This document shows positions 1 to 12,100 of a stretch of DNA of 27,967 nt, one piece after another (position 1 is the first letter of the stretch; every line of letters starts with the position of its first letter). Position numbers and translations under genes: made by a program. The notes below the pieces were generated by a model. The model did no database searches, had not been told where the DNA came from, and saw nothing but the letters and a program-made list of their open reading frames with translations. Origin of the DNA: Phoronis ovalis (taxonomy: Eukaryota > Phoronida > Phoronidae); NCBI GenBank assembly GCA_028565635.1, contig JAOXYB010016187.1, positions 8,473 through 36,439 on the forward strand, read 5' to 3'.

Positions 1-17
1 GAACTCTCTCTTTTCAG

Positions 18-189
18 TGCTACTGTTGCTAATCTTCAGCAGAAAGTCGAATTACTAAGTGCCAGCAGTACATTGATGAAAGAAGACCTTGCCATAGCCA
101 AAAATCAGACATTATCCTTACAAAATGAAAATCAGATCCTCAAATCGGAAAAAGAGCAAGTTCTTATGACACATCAGAAAAAATTAGAG
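18..189 (+). CDS. RUFY exon a: coiled coil
   Basis: The exon follows a pyrimidine-rich acceptor (ctctcttttcag) and ends at a GAG|GTGATT donor, which is weaker than consensus. The first base completes a codon split across the upstream intron, then 57 codons follow, starting [13 protein letters not shown] and including [12 protein letters not shown]. This matches the central coiled coil of RUFY1/2. No start codon belongs here; upstream exons are outside the window. Confidence 0.92.
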
Positions 190-3100
190 GTGATTATCTC
201 ATGTGTCCTAAAGAAAGACATATCAGAAATTAATGGAGATCTTAGTTAATCTTTCTATTATTTAAGATTCTTCTTGAGGTAGTTTTGATATATGGTACCT
301 TGTGCAATAATAGCCACAGTCTTCTTGTTCTCTGTTTATCTCATATCTGACAAAATGAAATAACAAAGTTATACGTTGATGCAAATGATATTTATCCACA
401 TCAAAACTAATTTGTTTGATTCATTCACTAAAGTCCAGTAGTGATTGTTGCCAATCGTATATGTTTCAACAAGTTTACAAGCTCTTATAATATCACAGGA
501 TGAAGAAAATTTTACTCTGAATTATTTTCTTAGGGAATTTCTGTAAATCCATATTATTTCAAATCTAGAAGTACTAATTCTACAGCAAATAAAAATGTTT
601 CACAATAGGTGGCACTGTTAGTTAAGAGCTATATCATATTAAGAGTTGCTGATCTCCGATTCTCCACTGTTGAAAGTTTTATTGTTTTAGCATAGCCCAC
701 TTGCTAGCCCTAAACATAGTCCACGGAGAAGTCCTAAGAAAGCTAGTAAGGTATCTTATATGTGAAGCATGAACATCTTCTGTTTTAACTGTATGTTGTA
801 ATATTTTGTTTTCAGTACCTGCAATATGTTACATCACATTTATTATTTGATAAAATATGATGCTTCTGAGAATTTCTATGCGTTAAAGGATTCTATTGAG
901 TTGAATGTTTACTTATATGTACAATAGCTTGATACTTCCTAGGTGGAGCTGGTGGTACAGAGCTGTTGTGTCTCTAATATAGCAGGTTGTCATGGAAACT
1001 ATTTGATAGGGGTGTTTCTAAATGAAATTGATAATTTTGTAGTGAAAATATTGTTTTTTCATGAAATACTAAATAGACTATTTGCATACACTTGGTGTAG
1101 CCACTGTTTTGATCCCCACATGAATCGAAATGATCATGGAATTCTGGTTTTGTTAATGGCATCATGCAAGCACACAGGCAGCTGCATCTTTGTTCATTCG
1201 CAAATGCAGCGATCACGACAGTAGCTCCACCAAGTGCATGCAAAGTAATATATTGAATGAAACGCTTTGTAGAATACCGATATCTCTGCAATATCACTTT
1301 TCCATATATTGCTTACTGTTGTTCACTTAAGTTCACATACCCAGTTAATGTATGTGCTGACACCTATTGGTTTAGTTTCTGAAAGGCCGTTATTGATAAC
1401 AATGCATGTTTTAAAAAAGCTGTTTCCTGATTTGATTTAAAATTTTGGCTTCACTTGTGTTTTCTTGAATCTCACTCTTAAACAAACCTAACACTGTTTT
1501 AAATTTACTCAAATAATTAATAACTGTCCTTTGTTAATTCTGAGTCTTTGTTATTGTTTTCATTTTTTTTCATTTCTTTTTGCATGTTTGTATATGTAGT
1601 CAGCCCAGCTAGACATTGACACTGAACGCGAAACTTACCAGATGTCCAGAGCAGGTCTTGATAGTTTATATGCCGAAACAAAGAACAAATTGGAAGATGA
1701 AACGGAAATGAGACTTGTGAGTGCATGAACACCTTGTTTTTTGTACAATTAGCTTACTAATTACTTCTAGGTATGTTCTCCAGGTAATTCTGATAGTATT
1801 TAAAAATACCATTTTATTTTGAACCATATCTCGAACGAAGGTTGACTAATATTATAAATTATTCACATCTTCAGTCACTGTTGATGGTTGACTTTTATTA
1901 AAAATACTAATACTATATAATATTTTATTGATTGAACTTCAATTTAAAAAAGCTAGCTTACCATGAGTTTTTCAATCTGTTTTTGATCCCTCCAGAAAGT
2001 ATTATGGTTTGCCCTAAAATGTGACTTCTTGCCATGTTCTTCTTTGTACCCTGTGTCCTTGATGGCAGGTATGAAAATAAAGTTAGTTGACTTTGTATGA
2101 TTGTTCTAAATGAGACAAGTGAGATTTAGATTAGATAATTTAATACCCCTACTATTGTGTTTCCTTGTCCTTATTAGGGGTATAGGATTGTGATGCAACA
2201 AACCTAAAAAAACAGTAAAGTATCATTAATAACACTTGTCGAGAATGTTACATATCGATGCAAATAAAGCATAATAATGTAAAACACACTGTGATTTATA
2301 TAAATTGTTAAATAAGCTGTTATTTAAAATGATCTTTCATATAACAGGATGTTGAAAAGGAAATGCAGTTACAGATTAGCATGAAAACAGAGATTGAAAT
2401 GGCGATGAGGCTACTAGAAAAAGATGCTCATGAAAAGCAAGATACTATTGTATCGCTGAGAAAGCAACTAGAAGAGGTGAAACAAATAAACATTGAAATG
2501 TATAATAAATTGCAGGTTGGTACCATTCTATGTATTAAGTAACTAATGCTGAATTACTATACATTTAGGACCAGTCCTATGATCTCTAAAACCTTGCATT
2601 ATTTATGGCGTGAGAAGCATATCCATTCGCATAGTTAGTTGCTTTAAAATTTGTTGTGTAATCTTGTGAAGAAAGTTTGTATGAATAAATTTGAAAAATA
2701 CAAGTTAAAATCATCTGTCCCTGAAACTGGGATATTCCACTAGAATTCAGTTATGGAACATTCATTACATGGCTGTTAGTACAGCATACTTGACTAGACT
2801 TTGATATAATTTCTATCACTTGCGTGAATTTATGTGTCTCAAGATGCCGCTATAAAAATGATAAATTCGCGTATTGGAGTAATAAACCTTGCTGCTTGAG
2901 GAAACTGGGTGAATTGGTTGCCGAGAACTATATTATTATTGTGTAAGATATATTGGTAATTTATCAAATTACAATAATTAGACACTCTGTATGTAATTTG
3001 GAGTATGATATCAATAGAAAGTATCGGTTGGCTAATTGAGTAATAATTAATCAGCGGTTTGGAAAATGATATATCAAAAAAGAGCTATTATTCTTAAAGT

Positions 3101-6100
3101 TAAACCAACATCTAGTCACTTATTGTTATATGTTGAGAGGCTCACAGCGCGCAGATTTTATGTATTTTATTCTTAAGATTGAAGCCCCATTCTGAATGCC
3201 TATAAACAGTCTTGTGGTTATAGGTTGTTTATTTCAATTCATTTGGGAATATAAAATGAATGTTAATGTTTGCTTGGAAGTTTGCTATAGTGCACTGCCT
3301 GCTTAGCAAATCTCACATAATCTTTCTTAGCAACCTTCTAACATAGAGATTTACTGTTGTTTCAAAGCAAACTTTCTGCTTGGAAACATTTAATTACATT
3401 TCTTGATGCCCCTTTTATATCACAGTAATAACAATGACGTCATTGACTTTTTCAAATATGCTCATGCTGTGAGATTTGTAAAACTAAAAGAATTGACCGA
3501 TTTTAATAAAGATTAGTATTAAAAACACATACTAAGATTAAGGTTGGATCCAAATGTTGCTCAGAGGTATTTTGCATAGTTATCACTGAAACATATCTGT
3601 CGGCTGGGGCAGATAATTTGGTAAGGCAGACCCCCCCCACCCCCCAAAAAAATAGTATTTTAAATCAGTTTCTATCCTACAGTATTAGAGATTCTATTAG
3701 AATAGCATTTATGTTACTTTTATGGTAGAGCCACTCGTTTTCCAAATAGAGACTTGCCCTCCAGTAAATTGACTGTACCCATTGTTCATATCATATCAAG
3801 TCCTGTGCAACAGAAAACTACAGTGTCAGCTAGTATTAAGTCACAAAGTAAGGCAAAGAAATAAACAACAAGATTAAACTGCTAATATTAGCTGTGGTAA
3901 GACTTATCGTCAGTTTAAAGCAATTCTCTTAGGAACAATCAGTTTGAATTCTGTTCAAAAACACAAATGTATTAAACATTTATTTTGGAAAAAATAAGAG
4001 TACTATTAAAGAGCCGAATTCATGAAGTTGTGCAAACATTGTCCCGTGTTATCTGTACAGGGATAGTTATAGTGGGACTAGTAATTATAGTTAGCAATTT
4101 TTCACTATAATGTTGATATGTTATAAAGAGTACACTTTTGTTGTATGAAATTGAATATGTTTGCACTGTGCAGGAAAAATGTGAATCAGCAGATTATGGT
4201 TTCTGTTGATTAGACATTTCTTTCTTTATAATTGAACTGAATGCAAAACATTACTTTACAGCTTTGCCAGGAGTAAGAAACTACTATAAATCATGTAGTA
4301 GTGATTGTTAAACGATATTTTTGTTCCATACACTTGGTGGCACTGTGAAACAATTTCTGATAAGTAGTAAATTATCCCCCCTCCTAAATTCCTCTTCTAG
4401 AAATCAAAATTTTGAAAAAATACCAACTAGTATCTTGAAAATACAACAAATACAAACTTAAGCCTTGTACTAATTATAAAAGTTGTAGTTTTGTGTTTAT
4501 TCAGTAAAAAGAATCAAAATTAAATGCCAAAATATTTATTTTCAATTATTATTCAATTATAATTACTATTTCATGCTACTATGCAATCATTTTGCTTTCA
4601 TATTGATTACAGTGTCATAAAAAATAAGAGAATAATATTTGCAATGTTTTAAAATGTCATTACTGATAACTAAAATATCATATATGATATGTAAAGACAA
4701 AGCTACAACAGTGTACTTAAATTTTTTGATTAACTTGTAAATATTACTAGTCATATTTTAGCTAATCAGTTCACAACATTTCCAACAGTGTATTCATTCA
4801 TTCATTCATCCTTTGTACATTTCATATAAAGTGCGTTCCATTCTTACTTAATGGTCTGTAAATTCAATGTTACTTGAAAATATTGTCATTCTGTGCATTA
4901 TCCATTTTGTACTTAGAAAACCAAGTAAGCAAAACACGTGCATATTCCCATCCACATTCCATTGATAAAAATAAGCAAGAAAGACTAGACAGTCATTTTA
5001 TAGCTGCCTCTCCATGTTGATGAAGTATTTAATTCCAACGTATCTCAGCATCATCAAATTGTGGCTTTTCTTGCAAACATTTTAGGTCAGACTCTTTCAA
5101 CTTCTGCAGCTCGTACTGAAATTTAAAACAAACCAACTGTATTCTAATATACAGTATAACCGTTAATAAATAAAACTAAAGTGTTGAAATTTTACACTCA
5201 ACTTATAAATACAAAACAATTAAAAGGACAGAGAAGCAGTGTTCAATATTCAAAAAAATGAAATCTCATTACCATTTTATGTGGCGAGGGGTATTAACCA
5301 AAATTCTTCGAGTAATACATATTTAAAACTTGAATTTATTTCTGGTCACTGTGGAAAATGCAATTAAAATGGAAATTTGTAGATTTTTGTGCAGATTGTT
5401 ATCAAGAACTATATATCTTTTTTGTTATAAAATAAGAAGTTTAAACAGAGAACACAAATTTCAGGCTTGCTTTTCAGAGCTTTCAATATCATTTTGATGA
5501 ACTGACCGTGGCTTTGAAGAATATAGTAAAAGAAACTTTTCAAATTTAAAACGAATGAACTAAAATGAATATTTGTTGAGTTCATTACTGCTCTTGACTA
5601 TGCCTGTATTTATGCTACAAAAGAACCAAACTAATTAACTTTTTTTTTCCACTAAATGATTTTTCAGTTCCACAAATTCAAATACAATAAAATGTATTCA
5701 ACAACGACTTAGAAATAAAAATGAATTATGTATCTTATTCTATGCAGGTACTAAAAAAGTCTCAAAATGTATCATTATAAGTTCAATCCATAGTTATGTC
5801 TAATTTAATCAATGTTAACTTGAAATTCAGAATTTCCACTTGTAATTAGTTTCTGTTAAAATTTCCTGTGGCTATTCTTTGAAAGGTTATTTAATAGGTC
5901 TCACCTAATGGAAAGAGTTAAACAAAGAAGTCATTCTGGCAGTGCGTGTTAAGCAAGTTTTAGCATCTTCCATAGACGTAATCGAATTTAATGAACATTT
6001 TTAGAAATAGTGTAATTAAAAATTTTGTCAGAATTGGAATCCCCTCTTACGTTTGCCGTGTTGTTTAAAAAACCTCATGAGAGTATCGGCATTTGATTAT

Positions 6101-9100
6101 CAATTGCTTAACACGTAAATGGTACCTTCACAGTAATCTATTCAATGTCGTTGTTTTGCGTGCTGCAACCCCTTCCTTATTTGGCAAACTTATGATGTAA
6201 TAGCTGTATTAGCGAATCAGAGATATCTGTATCTGTGCATGTTCTTATTTCATTAAATACAACTGAGAATGCTACTGTTTGGTTTGTACCCATCTGTGTG
6301 TTTAATTAAGTCCCTTAATCTATCTCATCAAATTTTGGAATGTAGACAACTGACAACTGCACAAAAAAGAAAGGTTACTAACAAGACATGCGATAAGTTG
6401 CAGGACACAAGTACCTTTAACATTTAACCCTGGTAGAGTTTTAAACTTTCGCATCTTAAATGTAAAGGAGTGATGTGTAGTCTGCAATTGGCATCTAAAT
6501 TTACTCGAAGTAAATGATTATTTATAATAATAATTATTATTATTATTGTAATAATGGATTGCACATTTTATTATCGGAAGAATCCATTGAAGATGTGTCT
6601 TTTAATTTGCTGTATAACTCAGAGGCTGTATCCACCCATCCTAAGAAACGTTTCAAGAGGGGATACTTAAAATTTCCCAGGTTATAACATCATTTGTTCC
6701 AGTCTAGTAACTGAGGCCCCACCTTACCCGTTCCCGTTTCTGTATCGTTACAGAGCTCACGCCTTTAATCACTTGGCCTTGGGAATGCTAAAACATGGTT
6801 ACTCTTACCTCTAGAAAGTCTGTTAATAACTGCCGCATTGTTTGTCGCATAGTTGCTTTAGCAGTTGAACAGTCTGATGTGGTTAAGCTTGCCCGCTTGC
6901 CAGCAGGGGGTCCCCAGCCTTTACTATAGTGGTAACCTTGTGCATGAACTTGGCATACTAATAAAATTACCATCAGTGCTATAAATACTTCTATGAATGC
7001 ATGATTCTTCATATTTCTAGAAAAATAAATGACAATTATTCATTTCTTTAGTGTACATTTGGATACAAATTTAAAGTTTAGAGATCATCTCAAAAGTTAT
7101 CACAATGACCACAGACATATAGTGTTTCGTATAAGGCGCAGGGGGTAACATCCACCTATGTTTATGGTTTAGTGCGAAATGAAAAAATCATGCCTAGTAT
7201 ATATATAATATTTAAAAACATTCCTTTAACGCACCCCCCTTTTGAACTGACAGGAAAACACAAGCACATCCCCCTTTGGAACAGAAAGAATTTTTTTTTG
7301 TTTACGTCACTTATTCCTATATTAAACACTATACGTTTGTGGTCATTGCGATAACTTTTGAGATGATCCCTTAGTTAATGAAGTAATCAAAAAGAGTTTC
7401 TTTTAAATGTCTATATGTCCTGTTTAACTTTTTGAAACTCAACTTTTAGTTACAAGTTATACCCGAATGGTTGTCAAAGTATTATAGTATATTGCTAGCA
7501 AGCTACCAATAAGCCTCATTTGAAATTTCCGTCTAAATTTACCTCTCTGTGCTTGTTACTGTCGTGAATGTTAGTAAAGGTAACAGGCACATAGTGTTTT
7601 GACTGTAATGACAAACTTTAATATCTCCTGGGACTACTGTTGCATGTACTCTTAACCTGGGCATTGTGTGATTGGCTTAAACTTAATGTAATTGTCAACA
7701 GTTGCCAATGACTTTGAGAAAGTGTTAATTAAATTTACAATTATTGCTAAATGTAAATTTTTTAAGGTTATTTTTGCATGATTTCTATTTCCATGTATGG
7801 GTTAGTAACTATGTTGTCATTATTTAAAAGAGGATGTCATAGAATTAAACAGAATAATTATTTGTTTAAGTTACTATAGTTAGTATCCTGTAGAATCTCC
7901 TTAAATAGCTTTTGGTTATAATGATTAATATTTCTTTCCTTCATGTGTCTATTTCTGGTTCTATTATTTTTCTACACTTGGATGAATGCTATAATTAACC
8001 AGTTGTAAAGCATTCATATTGTGGTCTGGATATTATTAATTCTTTTTAGTTTTGGTAGAACATATATATTAATATATATATATGTATATTCCAAATCAAT
8101 GCCTGTACTTCCTGGCACTGATTTAATCAACATTTGAAAAAACACATGTTTTACAAGGTGGTTAATTACTAAATACATTTAAAAGAAAGATGGCTAAAAT
8201 TGCAGTATAATGTTATGAGCAATGCTTTCTGTTTTTAATATACATATTATGTGATGGCTGGAAGTGCAATAGGAAAGGTGTGCAACAAGACACATACATT
8301 ATTGAGCCTATAAGTAGCCACTATGTACAATATTTATTTTAGGATCCTAAAAACACCATTTTAAAAGAAAAATCTGCTATGTTATGTAGTTAATACTGTT
8401 TCTTCATCCTACTTTTTCAAGAGATATTGCTACAGTTAAGTAATACTTGAACTGCTTTTGTACAAAATCTATTAAGATTGTATTACGAAAGTAATGATTA
8501 AAGTTTGCCTCTGGGTTTGGTAATTAGCAGGTGACACTGATGTTTTGCGTTCTGAAGCATCTGCCTTGATTATTATTTTATTACCTTGTGATTCCGGTTT
8601 TAAAATATTTCCTTAATTTTTGACATGCCCAGTATCAAAGACTTATGATGCACCTGTCTGTTAACTATGTTTTCCGTCACATAAGTACATGATGATTAAG
8701 CAAATCATGACAAGTCATTAAAGTAAAAAAATCTCTTTTCATATGATTCCATCATTGGTACACCTCCCTCTTCTAGATTTTATAATTGCTGAAAATTACA
8801 TTACCATTTTCAATTCGATATTTTAAAGTATAATGTACTCTTACAATTATGCAAACTCTGTTTTCACCATAATATGGATTTTTCCTTCACCTTCTTTTAA
8901 TTATTATAAACAAAGACAAAAACTAAGAAAAGAGGTTTATAAATTTTTTGCTCACTTTGGGAATAAATCACAGAATTGCTGGGAATTTTCCCCTTTTACT
9001 GCAAACCTAGTTGAACTTATTCATTGCAAGCTCCATTAGTTTGTAAACCGTGGATAATCCCACCTTTGGTAAACATTATTTTTCCAAGAATTTGCATTTT

Positions 9101-12100
9101 CCAAAATTTGTAACCCCCCAAAAATTATATGAATCTGAGATTTTTTACCATAATTCTGTTTTGCTTAGAAAGCTATATGAAATTGACCTAAATCAGATAT
9201 ACATATTTGGGCCCCAAGTGATTTTTCGGTTTCTACAAGAATACTTGCTGATATGAATATTGTAGGAACTGAAGAATTCAAGCTGATATCTGTGTATCAA
9301 TTTTTATTTTATCTGCATTTAATCAGACATTTGTGTTATAATGTTAGTAAGAAAAAGCACAGATATTAGTTTCGTGGTGACATTACAGCAAGTTCAGTGC
9401 GTGCAATAATTAAAAAGATTAGCTTAATTGATATTATGTTTCTGCTTAAGTATTAATTTGTCCCAACTGCTCACTTATAATACTCAGTATGCGAACCTCA
9501 TCACTGTATGCAATCATTAGCCCACATGTGACAAGCAATGAGCCCACGTTCGGAAATATATTGATCTCTTTATTGAAACAAAAAGCTATACTTAAATTAC
9601 TATTATATTAAGATAATTGTTAGTTCGTTAATAAAGTAACCTATTGATTATATAAGTTCTTACAGTACAGCAAAGTAAATGTCTACGAACAGTATTCAAA
9701 TCTTTTTCTATTAACGAACATGTTATAAGCAATAAATAAATGTCAATAAAATGTTAAACATAAAAATAATGACTCCTGCATAATATACCATATTTTTGTA
9801 ATGTACATTTTAGATGCTATAACACCTTTATCTATAAATCTACATAACATGCATATGAAATTATTTTTCTATTAAACTACTTGAATTATATTTTTAAATT
9901 TTGCTATATAATTATATTCATCACTGTTATTTTGGACTGTTGCTTGCAGACTGAAGGTTAAGTTTAATTGTGTTCACAGTGATAAATAATACCTTTGGAA
10001 AAAGCCCTAAGACAGTGTCTTGCTGACTATTTAGCAAGTCCTACTGTTTATTGAGATGTTTAATGATTAACTTTCATGTTTGTTATCATCGAAATATAAA
10101 AATGTTGACAATTCAGCTCACTAGATCCATGGACATGTAAATATATTGGGAGCTGTTTTTTTCCCAGTCAGGCATATAAATGTAGAGATAAATATTTAAA
10201 AAAAACGTAAGCTTTAAAATTTATTAAACTAAAATAAAAATTGTTTTAAAAAATTTAATTGAAAAAAAATAATTTAAAAACCTTCCCACCTGCAATTTTA
10301 CGTAAATCACATTAATATGAAAATCTACAAATCACAATCTCAGACATTAAAACTAAATTTATGCATCATAATTGAAAAGTTGTTTTTTTGTAATGTAAAG
10401 AATTCGCATTTTTTAAGCAAAACAAACTTTCGTAATCAAATGCAATAATTTGAAATCTCGCCTGTTTGAATAAATGTTAGGCATATTTCTGCTTTGCACG
10501 TACAGCTTTGTTGCAGTTATGTTTTTTGAAGTTTGTCTGTAAAAGATGGTAAGCTGATTTCATAATCCTGTAACAGGAAGATGAAGTAAATTTTCCTTCT
10601 TTTATCATATGACAGTAGTCAGCATCTTTCAAAAAAAATGTTTACTTTCATTAGTCTATATTTTAATATAACTAGCTCAAAATAACTTGAAAAAAGAAAA
10701 CTAGAGCTGAACTAACTGAAGATAACATTTAACAAAGTGACTTTTAAATGATTGAATAAAGTAACTTACATACTATGGTGTAACAGCTTAGTGCTCAAAT
10801 GTCTTTTAAGTCTTACTATAAGATACTATAAAATTATTAAACTTTTATCCTTTTCTCCTGCCTATGCTTGACTGTATAGAACTTGAGCAAGTTTTTTTAT
10901 TATATAGTTTTCTAGATCATCACATTTGTTGTCCATAGTCATTAATTCTAATTATACCTGGAAGGGACTGTTTCAAATGTTACAATACCATGTGGCAATA
11001 TAGTAATGTTATACAATAGTGTTGTAATTTAAAGTAGCAAATAGTGTTTGGCACGTTTTATTCCCACTTATACTTAAGTTAAATTTTAACACATCAAATA
11101 AAGATAGACAGACAAAAGTATACATATTTTGAAAGCATACTACTTAAACTTTTTTAAATCTGTGATTTCTTTTTTGAGGAGATCATGTGACCTGTATAGA
11201 CACCATTTTGGGTAAAAACTTTAAGAATTGTAATATTTCTTGAAAATAAAATGATAGGAAATTTTGTCTTAAAACATTTCCTGAAACTGTGCCATGTTAT
11301 TTGATCAGCAACTCATTAAGTTATTCGACATTATGTAAGCAAGAGTTGTTTATAGGTTTCTTTGCACTGTGTTACGAATTTAAGTACTAGGTAAATGGAA
11401 TTCATGCTATCTTTTCATTTAAATAGCTAAAATTTAACTTAAAGTATATAGTGTGAATATAGGGGGGGGGGGCAACAATATTCGCTACCTTAAATGTAAA
11501 GCATTCTTTTTAGTAAAATTTAATCGATATTATTTATGAAAAAGCAAATGCCTTACATTTAAAAAGGTAACCTGTTTAGGAAAAATATTTGCTGAAATAA
11601 TACATGTCTTTATTGCTGAGATTGGTTAAAAATTACTTTGTTTCAGATTTCTAAATTTTACTGCTTTGTGTACTTGGATACTTCCCTGATGTCATGTTCT
11701 GTGGTTTTTATGTTTTTTGTCAAATATTGATAAAATTTGGATTCTAAATGTATTACAAATGCTATTACTTTTATGTAAGTAAAATGAATCAAATGATTCT
11801 TTAAAATGTGAAGACCAATTATAATATATAAAGAAATTATATAGTAGAATGTATTTTTGTGATGTTCCCTAATATAGAGTGTATTTAAAAGATGTACTTC
11901 AAAAAGATTAAATACCTGTACAAGGGCTACATTTAAACTTAGTGCACCATTCATGTACACATAACTGACATTTTACCTATACATATTTGGGGTTGTAAAC
12001 CAATTATCATAGACCCTGGAATATGTATACAGATTTTTGTGGCCTAGCCAATAGTGTAGGTAGACATCATTGGTGACGTCCTCAAGCTAGTTATTCATCA

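Larger units (their letters stand above)
7083..7368. mobile_element. MITE-like element with 45 bp terminal inverted repeats
   Basis: The left end begins gatcatctcaaaagttatc (7083) and the right end finishes with its inverted copy, gataacttttgagatgatc (to 7368). The inverted repeats extend about 45 bases with three mismatches. The 286-base element has no credible coding capacity: a 60-codon open frame inside (7172-7354) lacks any family features. Target duplication is unclear. It belongs in appearance to non-autonomous DNA transposons. It lies 70 bases upstream of the neuropeptide start codon. Confidence 0.8.

Noticed and set aside
6788-6808. Read-through C-terminus of neuropeptide exon 1 (six residues, VRVTMF)
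   Set aside because: It begins exactly at a strong GTAAGA donor, and a phase-matched downstream exon supplies the expected second cysteine, so this is intron.
7172-7354. 60-codon plus frame
   Set aside because: It lies entirely inside the MITE-like element and shows no protein family features.
8833-9256. Two adjacent 68-codon plus frames
   Set aside because: AT-rich translation, heavy in Phe, Tyr, Asn and Lys, with no motif, splice support or known similarity.
11658-11960. 100-codon minus frame
   Set aside because: Composition is driven by AT-rich DNA (Ile, Tyr, Lys, Asn). No signal peptide with processing sites or domain is visible.
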